DNA from: Hyphomicrobiales bacterium | GTDB taxonomy: Bacteria > Pseudomonadota > Alphaproteobacteria > Rhizobiales > JAKIUO01 | NCBI GenBank assembly: GCA_027069645.1 | Contig: JALXEI010000003.1 | Span: 1 to 9,328, forward strand | Length of the DNA: 9,328 nt | Direction of reading: 5' to 3' | Shown: piece by piece, positions 1-6,086 of the stretch | Position numbering within the stretch: the stretch's first letter is position 1 | Layout: each line of letters begins with the position of its first letter | Translations under genes and position numbers: made by a program | The notes under the pieces: model-generated | What the model was told of the DNA's origin: nothing | What the model saw: the letters and a program-made list of their open reading frames with translations, nothing else | Database searches by the model: none

Positions 1-6
1 TTGAAT

Positions 7-1806
7 TTATCTGGTCTTGTGTTTGCGACCGATGGCTCTGGCGCGGCGGATGGAAGTGCGACGGGCGGTGGAGTGATGTCGCCGGACCCTCGCAGCATAG
101 TGGCGGGGTTTTGTCCGTTTCCGCCTGGTTTTTCGGTTGCGTCTCAGGGCCAGCCATTTGCGGCAACTGGCACGCCGCAGATTGCAGCGTGTTCCAACGC
201 GACGGATATGGCGTCCCTTGTACCGGGAAGCGACACGCCAGGCCGGTTTCCACCCCGGAATATAATCCGCCAGACCGTAGCAACCCTTGCCGCGCCGCCT
301 GGATTCTGTCCAGGCCTCATCGGCGCGAGCAAATACATAACGCTTGTTGCAGACTCGCACGCGCGGTGGCAGCCGGGTTTGCTCAAACAGATCATAACCG
401 GTTTTGAGATTCTTCCAGAACGACAGCCAGGGGCTGTTTTTATATCTGGCAAGATTGGTTTTTGTCAGCTCGAACGGATAGACATTGATATGAAATTGCT
501 GCTGTCCCCCGTCACGAGCCAGTTGTGCAAGTTCGCGGACCTCGCGAATCACCGGATTGGTCAGGGCAAAACAGCCTGTTGATGTGCAACCGCCATGCAC
601 AAGAATGAGCGAACCGGTACGCCCGTGCAACTTGTCATAGGCGTTGGGGTAGCCGATCGAAAAACTTCCCTTCCATTTCCAGCTCCGCCGCGTGAACAAT
701 TGCCGGTTCACCAGATAAAACCCTTCCGGGCTCTGCTTGTCGCCTTCATAAAGCTTTGGCCCGAAAGATCCGGACCAGCGACAGATTTTATAGGTATGAA
801 AGAGCGCATATCGGCCTTCTTTCATCAACCATACCTGGAGAATCGATTTGTCCTTGAAGATCCGCATGAAAATTGATGATCCGGCGCGAAATCCGCCGTT
901 TTTCAGTTTGGCGGCGAGACCGGCTGACAATGCCGGTACAGAATTCAGGGGGCGGGATGTGCTGAACTGTCGGGCTTCACTGGCAAAACCGGTCAGGGGC
1001 TTCCTGCCCGACCAGCCGGCAATATTTCCTGTCACACACTGATTTGCCGGCAACACGGGCGACAGATTTGATGCAAGGCGACCGCGCTCGATTTTGTCAG
1101 ACGCACCGCCCTGCTGCTCCTTCACCTTGTTCCTTGCCGGTGTCCCGTAATATTTCGGGATGGGAAATGGCAGCGATACGAGACTGGCGGCCCGGAACAA
1201 TTCCTGTTGCTTCCTTGCAATCGCAATATGCTTTGTGCCTGCAAGAGGGGGTGTCGGCGCAACAGAATGCTCCGCAATATCCCCGGTCTGCGTCCAGGTC
1301 CCGGACAACGCGGCCTGATGATCCGCCTGTCGGCCCGCATTGGCTCGTATTTCGGCCCCTGATCTCTCGAAATCCCCGGTATCCGTTTGACCGGCCCGGA
1401 CAACTTTCAGCGAACCTGATTTGATTTCGTTACGGGCAAGCCGGCCCCCCGCCCCCGTCAGCACGCCCGCCAACCCGGTCTCGCCGGATAACGCCGCAAG
1501 GCTCGCCGTACGCCTTCGGGATTGCTGTTGTGATTGCAGGGTTGCAGCGGCGGTTTTATGGTTTTGCCACCATCGCGCGCGCGCCAGAGCCCGGTTTTGA
1601 TGTTGATGCCACCATTTTCCGGCAACGGGCAAACGGGCTGCTTCGCCCGAAACAACAGGAACGGCCTGTGAAACCACTCTGACATGGCGGTTTTTTTCAA
1701 CCGGAACGGAAGTAAATACAACCGCCAGACAATAACCAGCCAGTAGCCACGCAGATATATGCCTCGCCTGCCTGTCTTTAGCCTGTTTTTTCTCAACCGG
1801 GTTCAT
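7..1806 (-). CDS. YafK-type L,D-transpeptidase (YkuD domain) with long N-terminal extension and Arg-rich tail
   Basis: Predicted periplasmic L,D-transpeptidase, a family that forms or edits peptidoglycan cross-links, or links proteins to it, through a catalytic cysteine. The YkuD domain spans about residues 308-490. It has the YafK-style opening (I-F-M-R-I-F-K), the G-D-K-Q-S-P-E-G-F-Y segment and the active-site block H404-G-G-C-T-S409-T-G-C412, with C412 as likely nucleophile and H404 as partner. Residues 16-36 form one hydrophobic segment, probably a signal anchor or uncleaved signal. Residues 37-305 are Gln/Arg/Ala/Ser-rich with no recognisable domain. The last 76 residues hold 33 Arg or Lys. 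At 599 residues it is more than twice the length of E. coli YafK (about 246). The ATG has AAAGGTG about 10 nt upstream. Family is clear; exact reaction (cross-linking, anchoring or hydrolysis) is not. Confidence 0.88.
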   Translation of the reverse strand: MNPVEKKQAKDRQARHISAWLLAGYCLAVVFTSVPVEKNRHVRVVSQAVPVVSGEAARLPVAGKWWHQHQNRALARARWWQNHKTAAATLQSQQQSRRRTASLAALSGETGLAGVLTGAGGRLARNEIKSGSLKVVRAGQTDTGDFERSGAEIRANAGRQADHQAALSGTWTQTGDIAEHSVAPTPPLAGTKHIAIARKQQELFRAASLVSLPFPIPKYYGTPARNKVKEQQGGASDKIERGRLASNLSPVLPANQCVTGNIAGWSGRKPLTGFASEARQFSTSRPLNSVPALSAGLAAKLKNGGFRAGSSIFMRIFKDKSILQVWLMKEGRYALFHTYKICRWSGSFGPKLYEGDKQSPEGFYLVNRQLFTRRSWKWKGSFSIGYPNAYDKLHGRTGSLILVHGGCTSTGCFALTNPVIREVRELAQLARDGGQQQFHINVYPFELTKTNLARYKNSPWLSFWKNLKTGYDLFEQTRLPPRVRVCNKRYVFARADEAWTESRRRGKGCYGLADYIPGWKPAWRVASRYKGRHIRRVGTRCNLRRASCRKWLALRRNRKTRRKRTKPRHYAARVRRHHSTARRTSIRRARAIGRKHKTR

Positions 1807-1841
1807 GCCGGATCAGCACCTTTACAACTTTACTGTAATGC

Positions 1842-1870
1842 AGAATAGTAAAGAGGGGGCCGAAGCACAA
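1842..1870 (-). promoter_or_regulatory. Candidate sigma70-type promoter for the L,D-transpeptidase gene
   Basis: On the minus strand, TTGTGC (1865-1870) and TATTCT (1842-1847) are separated by 17 nt, 36 bp before the ATG at 1806. Each box is only a partial match to TTGACA/TATAAT. An alternative heat-shock-like pair lies further upstream (1883-1910), so this is a weak call. Confidence 0.22.
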
Positions 1871-1901
1871 GAAATTTTCAGACTTATGGTGACAGCCCCC
1901 T
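1854..1901. repeat. Inverted repeat AGGGGGC / GCCCCCT upstream of the L,D-transpeptidase gene
   Basis: Perfect 7-bp arms at 1854-1860 and 1895-1901 flank a 34-nt spacer. They lie in the 188-bp gap between the transpeptidase and the secreted-protein gene. Inside the neighbouring leader there is a second, shorter pair, CTTTAC (1820-1825) and GTAAAG (1848-1853). The arms could form a stem in the leader RNA or mark a protein-binding site. There is no T-run typical of an intrinsic terminator. Confidence 0.35.
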
Positions 1902-1994
1902 ATTTTCAAGCAATTGAAATGCTGCACCTTTTATGAATTTCACGGAATTTTAAAAACTGCCTTCATGGTTTACAGTATCCGCCAGCAGCAGTCT

Positions 1995-2501
1995 TCATCC
2001 GGCCGGAACAAGCCGCGTTTCTCCGAGCTGATCCGGCTTTTTACGCCCCATATATTCGATGCGCCAGCGCACCAGAAGCGTGTTATTTTCCCGGCTTATG
2101 ACCAGATAACGACGCGACCAGAACATTTTAAACCCGGCCTTTAACCGCCCCTTGTCATCAATTTGTCCGGCCGCTCGTCCCCAGGCACAATCCACCGGTG
2201 AACAATTGCTGACGGGCCGCACCGTGAAACGACGATAGAATTTGTTCCGATCCTCGCCCAGCGCACCGGTCCAGGGACTCTCTGCGACATACGGATCTTC
2301 CAGGATCTCGATACATTCATCGGTAATTTTCAGCTTCGACAAAAAATCGGTATTCGGATCGGTAGCAATCCACGAGCCACTGAAGGGAGAGCGTGAACAA
2401 CGGGTCGTTGTTTCCCCCTGCCCGGCACTCAGCGGGCGTGCCCCTGCGAGTACAAGTGCAAGCAAAAGAAAAACAGCAGCCTGTATGTGTTTCACGACCA
2501 T
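1995..2501 (-). CDS. Secreted protein of unknown function, possibly calycin-like beta-barrel
   Basis: 168 residues. A Sec signal peptide is evident: basic start, hydrophobic residues 7-20, likely cleavage after S-A-G near residue 27, and no lipobox, so the mature protein is probably periplasmic or released. The mature part has the layout G-S-W-x3-D-P-N-T near 42-51, C100-S-P-V-D-C-A-W-G near 100-108, then alternating hydrophobic beta-strand-like segments (F-W-S-R-R-Y-L-V-I-S, L-L-V-R-W-R-I-E-Y). From memory, this order of motifs recurs in small uncharacterised secreted bacterial proteins that resemble lipocalin-type barrels; this is a resemblance, not an assignment. Four cysteines (35, 63, 100, 105) could pair. 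GGGAGA about 9 nt before the ATG supports the start. It sits 111 bp after the CFA-like gene on the same strand and may be read with it. Confidence 0.75.
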   Translation of the reverse strand: MVVKHIQAAVFLLLALVLAGARPLSAGQGETTTRCSRSPFSGSWIATDPNTDFLSKLKITDECIEILEDPYVAESPWTGALGEDRNKFYRRFTVRPVSNCSPVDCAWGRAAGQIDDKGRLKAGFKMFWSRRYLVISRENNTLLVRWRIEYMGRKKPDQLGETRLVPAG

Positions 2502-2593
2502 CCTGTCCGTTCTCCCGGTATCTGGCAGTCCAGACTAAATGAAAACCCTGATCAAATCGTTAACAGAATATTATCCCTTTACGGAACTTCCTC

Positions 2594-2609
2594 CCGGGGG
2601 CCGCCCCGG
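2594..2609. repeat. GC-rich perfect hairpin in the cfa-to-secreted-protein gap
   Basis: CCGGGG (2594-2599) and CCCCGG (2604-2609) flank a GCCG tetraloop. It lies just past the stop of the CFA-like gene and could pause polymerase or protect the mRNA 3' end. No T-tract follows on either strand, so it is not a classical intrinsic terminator. Confidence 0.45.
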
Positions 2610-2612
2610 TGA

Positions 2613-3989
2613 TCAGCCTGAACCGGCATCGGTTTTCAGGCTGGCGCACTCCCGGCGGTATATATCGACGCGGCTTGGTGGCAGTTTTGTCGGTCCTTTG
2701 GGGTTCTTGCTCACCAGCGTCTGGTAAAGCCGGGCGGAACCACGCAAAAAAGCCAGCGAGACACCGCCCAGATAGGCAACCCAGATGCGATAGGTCTCCT
2801 CGCCGACAAGTTCGATGGCCTTTTCACGATTGCGGGTCAGACGATCACACCAGAGCTGGGTTGTCAGTTGATAATGTTCCCGCCAGCCCTCGACATCCAT
2901 GATTTCGAATTTATGTCGTTCCATAGCCTCGATTGTATGGCCGAGGTCATCCAGCTCTCCGCCAGGGAAGATGTATTTTTGCAGGGCACGCTGCTCGGGA
3001 CGGGCATTAAAGCGGCTTTTTTTCTTTTTGGCCTTGCGCGAAATGGCATGATTGAGGAAAAGCCCCTTGTCCACCAGCAGGCGATTGATGGTGCCGAAAT
3101 AGACATCCGTATTGGCCACGCCAATGGCCTCGGCCATACCGATCGAGGCGATTTTGTCGTATGGCCCTTCAAGTTCCGTATAATCTTTCAGTTCTATGGT
3201 CACACGGTCTTCAAGGCCCTGTTTTTTGATCCTCTCCAGCGCATATTCATATTGTTCGGTTGACAGCGTCACCCCGTGCGCCCTGACACCAAAATGCATG
3301 GCGGCGTGGATGATCAAACCGCCCCAGCCACATCCGATATCGAGAAAACGCTCGCCTTTGGCAAGGCGCAACTTGCGGCAAATCATGTCCAGCTTGTCAA
3401 ACTGGGCCTGATCCAGAGAATTTTCCCAGCTGGTAAAATAGGCGCAGGTATAAACCATGTGCTGCCCGAGAAACAGCTCGTAAAACGCGTTGGAGAGATC
3501 ATAGTGAAATTCGATAAACGCCCTGTCATCCTGTTTTGAACGGGTGCGGGGTCTGCCGCTTTCGTCCCCTTCAAAACCGCGTGCTTCCCCGGGCCGAAGG
3601 GTCGGCGCAAACAGGAACACCCGTGCAAACTCGAATATATCGCGTTTCGGGATGTTTTTTAAACGACCTCTTGTATGTTTGAAAGCAAGGCGTGCGCCGA
3701 CATCCAGCAATGTGCCGCCCTCAAAATCAACCATCCCCTTGATATAATGCCGGATAATCACATCAAGCCGGGGACGGCGAAGCAGCGAGGTGATCACGCC
3801 GGGATGACGTATAATCAGCAGCAGGTCGCTCTTTACATCTTCCCCGAGCGGGATCACCGAACCATCCCACAGCTTCACAGAGAGATCGACATCAAGCTGT
3901 TCGCCGACTTCGCTGAACAGTTTGCGGGCCGCCTGCAACTGCCGCTGCTGACGCTTGTCAAACTTGCGGGGGAATGTTTCTGTTGTCAT
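2613..3989 (-). CDS. cfa: Cyclopropane-fatty-acyl-phospholipid synthase family SAM methyltransferase
   Basis: 458 residues. The family transfers a methylene group from S-adenosylmethionine to the double bond of acyl chains in membrane phospholipids. Visible are F-H-Y-D-L-S-N (161-167), C182 in V-Y-T-C-A-Y-F, the SAM-binding loop F-L-D-I-G-C-G-W-G-G (215-224), E287 in I-G-M-A-E-A-I-G, H314 and Y373. These fit the E. coli active-site residues C139, E239, H266 and Y317. The position matching E. coli C354 appears to be V410, and the usual F-E-H around the glutamate is A-E-A, so this is a divergent member; a related SAM-dependent fatty-acid methyltransferase is possible. The frame stays open 42 codons upstream, but that part lacks family similarity and contains the candidate promoter, so I chose the ATG at 3989. 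An AGGA lies 15 nt before it. Confidence 0.87.
   Translation of the reverse strand: MTTETFPRKFDKRQQRQLQAARKLFSEVGEQLDVDLSVKLWDGSVIPLGEDVKSDLLLIIRHPGVITSLLRRPRLDVIIRHYIKGMVDFEGGTLLDVGARLAFKHTRGRLKNIPKRDIFEFARVFLFAPTLRPGEARGFEGDESGRPRTRSKQDDRAFIEFHYDLSNAFYELFLGQHMVYTCAYFTSWENSLDQAQFDKLDMICRKLRLAKGERFLDIGCGWGGLIIHAAMHFGVRAHGVTLSTEQYEYALERIKKQGLEDRVTIELKDYTELEGPYDKIASIGMAEAIGVANTDVYFGTINRLLVDKGLFLNHAISRKAKKKKSRFNARPEQRALQKYIFPGGELDDLGHTIEAMERHKFEIMDVEGWREHYQLTTQLWCDRLTRNREKAIELVGEETYRIWVAYLGGVSLAFLRGSARLYQTLVSKNPKGPTKLPPSRVDIYRRECASLKTDAGSG
2614..2643. repeat. Long hairpin spanning the 3' end of the cfa-like coding region
   Basis: CAGCCTGAA (2614-2622) and TTCAGGCTG (2635-2643) form a perfect 9-bp stem. 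It is extended inward by CCG (2623-2625) pairing with CGG (2630-2632) across a two-base bulge, with loop GCAT. The stem includes the TGA stop codon, which lies at 2613-2615 on the complement. A second GC hairpin follows. The pair may act in attenuation or mRNA stability. Confidence 0.5.
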
Positions 3990-4019
3990 GTTTACGTGTT
4001 TGCTTCCTGTTTGCCACGA

Positions 4020-4033
4020 TCCCGCTCGCGGGA
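4020..4033. repeat. Short hairpin in the cfa-like leader
   Basis: TCCCG (4020-4024) and CGGGA (4029-4033) flank a CTCG loop. It falls between the candidate promoter and the ATG at 3989, about 30 nt before the start codon, so it would lie in the 5' leader RNA. A role in translation or mRNA stability is possible but unproven. Confidence 0.35.
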
Positions 4034-4048
4034 CGAATTTCCCGCTGC

Positions 4049-4078
4049 ATCTATGCGCGGATCGGCGCACAAGGTCAA
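4049..4078 (-). promoter_or_regulatory. Candidate sigma70-type promoter for the cfa-like gene
   Basis: Minus strand TTGACC (4073-4078), 18-nt spacer, then ATAGAT (4049-4054). The -35 box matches TTGACA at five of six positions and is typical of alphaproteobacterial housekeeping promoters; the -10 box is weaker. Transcription would start near 4042, giving a leader of about 50 nt to the ATG at 3989. This supports the shorter start, because the upstream ATG at 4115 would lie before the promoter. Confidence 0.5.
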
Positions 4079-4091
4079 TGAACAACAACCC

Positions 4092-4113
4092 GTTTGCGCA
4101 CCTGCCGGCAAAC
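4092..4113. repeat. GTTTGC/GCAAAC dyad upstream of the cfa-like promoter
   Basis: Perfect 6-bp arms at 4092-4097 and 4108-4113 with a 10-nt spacer. The dyad lies 14 bp upstream of the candidate -35 box and 33 bp beyond the HNH stop codon. The 22-bp size would suit a dimeric regulator, but it could also be a weak hairpin after the HNH gene. Confidence 0.3.
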
Positions 4114-4145
4114 ATGTGGACAGATTTTCGTCCCTTGCAAAAAGC

Positions 4146-4730
4146 CTATTCTTCCAGTTCGCTGTCCCAGTAGAGATAGTCCATCCAGCTTTCGTGCAGG
4201 AAGTTGGGCGGAAAGGCGCGGCCGTTGCGGTGCAGTTCATAGACCGTCGGGCGGCGCGGGGCGTGGCGCGGCATCATGCCGATATCCCGTGCATAGCGGG
4301 CGCCCTTTTTGAGATTGCAGGGCGAACAGGCCGTAACCACATTGTCCCAGCGCGTCAGCCCGCCCTTTGAGCGCGGAATGAGATGATCAAAGGTCAGGTC
4401 CTCCGTACTACCACAATACTGGCAGGTAAAACGGTCACGCAGAAAGACGTTGAAACGGGTAAAAGCCGGATATAATGCCGGGCGGATCCAGGTCTTGAGG
4501 GCCACCACACTGGGCAGTCGCATTTCCGTGCCGGGACTGTGGATCATGCGATCATAGCAATCGACAATATTGACCCGATCAAGAAACACGGCCTTGATGG
4601 TCGCCTGCCAGTGCCATAGCGACAGGGGATAATAGCTCAGCGGTCGATAGTCGGCATTGAGCACAAGCGCCGGCCAGCTTTCCGGCGGTGTGCCTCCTGA
4701 ACTGATCAGTTCTGTTCCCTCGGCAAGCAT
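4146..4730 (-). CDS. HNH endonuclease family protein (alphaproteobacterial N-A-D-Y-R-P type)
   Basis: 194 residues from the chosen start. HNH proteins cut nucleic acid through a metal held in a beta-beta-alpha fold. The N-terminal half has L-N-A-D-Y-R-P-L-S-Y-Y-P-L-S-L-W (24-39) and K-A-V-F-L-D-R-V (46-53). The C-terminal HNH module has C103-Q-Y-C106, D115-H116, I-P-R-S-K-G-G (118-124), N130 and C135-S-P-C138-N: a complete metal-binding set plus the catalytic histidine. An ATG 36 codons upstream is open (4838), but AAAGGAG (4740-4746) lies 9 nt before the ATG at 4730 and the upstream residues are not family-like. This form is widespread as a lone chromosomal gene in alphaproteobacteria, and no mobile element or restriction partner lies nearby. 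Its physiological role is unknown to me. Confidence 0.9.
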   Translation of the reverse strand: MLAEGTELISSGGTPPESWPALVLNADYRPLSYYPLSLWHWQATIKAVFLDRVNIVDCYDRMIHSPGTEMRLPSVVALKTWIRPALYPAFTRFNVFLRDRFTCQYCGSTEDLTFDHLIPRSKGGLTRWDNVVTACSPCNLKKGARYARDIGMMPRHAPRRPTVYELHRNGRAFPPNFLHESWMDYLYWDSELEE

Positions 4731-4739
4731 AAAACAAAA

Positions 4740-4746
4740 CTCCTTT
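4740..4746 (-). promoter_or_regulatory. Strong ribosome binding site that fixes the HNH start
   Basis: AAAGGAG on the minus strand, 9 nt before the ATG at 4730. Nothing comparable precedes the longer alternative start at 4838, so this site decides the start. Confidence 0.8.
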
Positions 4747-4781
4747 CGCGCGATGTACATATCACATTCGGGCGCTGTGGC

Positions 4782-4810
4782 ATAGTACAGCCGGTTGACA
4801 GTTGTGTGAA
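4782..4810 (-). promoter_or_regulatory. Candidate sigma70-type promoter for the HNH gene
   Basis: Minus strand TTCACA (4805-4810), 17-nt spacer, TACTAT (4782-4787). This gives five of six matches at -35, four of six at -10 and ideal spacing. The leader to the ATG at 4730 would be about 45 nt. It physically overlaps the candidate plus-strand promoter at 4795-4825. Confidence 0.4.
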
Positions 4811-4825
4811 GGTGCACGTCATAAC
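4795..4825 (+). promoter_or_regulatory. Candidate promoter for the lipoprotein gene, divergent from the HNH promoter
   Basis: A perfect TTGACA (4795-4800) is followed after 19 nt by CATAAC (4820-4825), which matches the central A-T-A-A of the -10 consensus. The spacing is long. Transcription would begin near 4832, about 50 nt before the ATG at 4885. Confidence 0.35.
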
Positions 4826-4884
4826 TTGCCAATAGCATACAAAACAGGGTACAGATAGTTCATGAGATTGTCGGGGGGCTATCC

Positions 4885-5403
4885 ATGTCTTGCATTGTGC
4901 TGTTGCGTAAGCCAGGCTTGCCGGCCATATATATTTGCCGGTTTTGCCGCTCTTATATATGTATGCTGTCCTCACTGTTGCTTCTTGCAACAGGTCTTTC
5001 CGGCTGCACGAGTTTTTCAACATCCTCCCTGCCTTCCTTTGGTTTCGGCTTTGGAGGGGCGAACGCATCGAAATCGCCTGATTGCACCGAAATAGAGCAG
5101 CGCATGCACCGCGCGCATCGACAATATGCCGCCGTTCTGAACAGGGAAAAACCGGCTATCTATCTGAACTTCACCGGTAATCTTTCAAGGACAATGAGAA
5201 AAAACCGTCTGAAAGGCATCTACCAGATGACAGACCTCTATCTCGACAAGGTCGTTGAGGCCACGCGGGCGAGCTGTCTGAAGGATCATCTGAAACGCGA
5301 AACATGCCGGGGGGCCAGTCGCCTTGGCCGGGCCTACAAACCTCTTGTCCTCGCGGCGCGCGAAGCCTACGAAAACTATTGTGGCAATCGCCCCATCAGA
5401 TAG
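4885..5403 (+). CDS. Predicted lipoprotein of unknown function
   Basis: 172 residues; no family recognised. A hydrophobic stretch (L-S-S-L-L-L-L-A-T-G, 28-37) ends in lipobox L-S-G-C with C41 as likely lipidated cysteine, so the product is probably membrane-anchored and periplasm-facing. After a Ser/Gly/Phe-rich linker (42-60), the rest looks mainly helical and rich in Arg/Lys and Tyr. Four further cysteines (67, 131, 141, 166) could form two disulfides. The start is uncertain: the ATG at 4885 has only a G-run (GGGGGG) 6 nt upstream and gives a long n-region with four cysteines, whereas the ATG at 4963 gives a textbook short lipoprotein signal but no visible ribosome binding site. TTG codons lie between. 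It converges with the esterase gene, with 3 bp between the stop codons. Confidence 0.7.
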   Translation: MSCIVLLRKPGLPAIYICRFCRSYICMLSSLLLLATGLSGCTSFSTSSLPSFGFGFGGANASKSPDCTEIEQRMHRAHRQYAAVLNREKPAIYLNFTGNLSRTMRKNRLKGIYQMTDLYLDKVVEATRASCLKDHLKRETCRGASRLGRAYKPLVLAAREAYENYCGNRPIR

Positions 5404-5406
5404 CCA

Positions 5407-6078
5407 TCAGGTGAATTTTTTCGCCAGAAACTCGCCGCCAAGCCAGGTTGCCTCGCCATCTATGCCGTGACCAATACCCCGTTCCACATATGTCGTGACC
5501 TCGATATTTGCCGATTGCAGGGCCTCTTTTGTCAGCGCCATAGCCTCAAAAGGCACAATTTCATCCACAGAACCGTGGGCCAGAAAAACGGGGGGTTTTG
5601 CGGTCGTGGCCGAAAGATGTTCCGGCCCCAGCAACATGCCCGAATAGCTGACAATGGCTGCCGGAGAAACCGCCTGACGCAGCCCGACATGCAGCGCCAT
5701 CATCGCCCCTTGCGAAAAACCGGCAAGCGCCAGGGCCGAGGGCTCCAGACCGGCGCGCTCCAGTTCCGCCTCAATGAATGAATTGATCACGGGCGCGGCT
5801 TCCTGTGCTCCCTGCCAGCGTTCCAGCGGGGTTGAAACCACGCCGTGTTCGGTCACATTGAGCGGAAACCACTGATAGCCCATTGGCGGGTTCTGGCAAA
5901 ATTGCGGGGCATTGGGGGCAATAAATTCGGCATCGGGCAGGAACTGCTGCCACTGACGCCCCAGTGAAATCAGGTCGGCCCCGTCGGCACCATAACCATG
6001 CAGCAAAATCACCAGTTGCCGGGTTGTTCCCGACAATGTTCCAAGACGCGGCCCGTCAAGGCGTTGCATATCCATCAT
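5407..6078 (-). CDS. Carboxylesterase/phospholipase of the alpha/beta-hydrolase fold
   Basis: 223 residues from the chosen start. This family hydrolyses carboxyl esters, including short acyl esters and lysophospholipids; no signal peptide is seen, so it should be cytoplasmic. Motifs: L-L-H-G-Y-G-A-D-G (25-33, oxyanion side), A-P-N-A-P (54-58), W-F-P-L (70-73), nucleophile elbow G-F-S122-Q-G, A-H-G-S-V-D172-E-I-V-P and G-H204-G-I. The triad Ser122-Asp172-His204 is complete and the length is normal. An ATG seven codons upstream (6099) has its purine run too close; AAGGGGAG (6087-6094) lies 8 nt before the ATG at 6078, so I prefer that start. Two more ATGs follow at once (residues 2 and 4). The natural substrate cannot be told. 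Confidence 0.92.
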   Translation of the reverse strand: MMDMQRLDGPRLGTLSGTTRQLVILLHGYGADGADLISLGRQWQQFLPDAEFIAPNAPQFCQNPPMGYQWFPLNVTEHGVVSTPLERWQGAQEAAPVINSFIEAELERAGLEPSALALAGFSQGAMMALHVGLRQAVSPAAIVSYSGMLLGPEHLSATTAKPPVFLAHGSVDEIVPFEAMALTKEALQSANIEVTTYVERGIGHGIDGEATWLGGEFLAKKFT

Positions 6079-6086
6079 CTGTTCCG

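Noticed and set aside
1..582. 193-codon plus-strand open frame beginning with TTG
   Set aside because: It lies wholly antisense to the L,D-transpeptidase catalytic domain and basic tail; its product has no family features.
2594..2643. Intrinsic terminator after the CFA-like gene
   Set aside because: The stems are good but no T-run follows on the minus strand, so they are listed as hairpins only.
3675..4370. 231-codon plus-strand open frame
   Set aside because: It is antisense to the start of the CFA-like gene and to the HNH module, both of which carry clear family motifs, and it spans their intergenic region.
4146..4730. HNH nuclease as part of a homing element, phage or restriction system
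   Set aside because: No integrase, methylase, phage gene, direct repeats or shift in base composition around it; the subfamily is a common chromosomal one.
5401..5409. Bidirectional terminator between the convergent lipoprotein and esterase genes
   Set aside because: The stop codons are only 3 bp apart and there is no stem with T-run between them.
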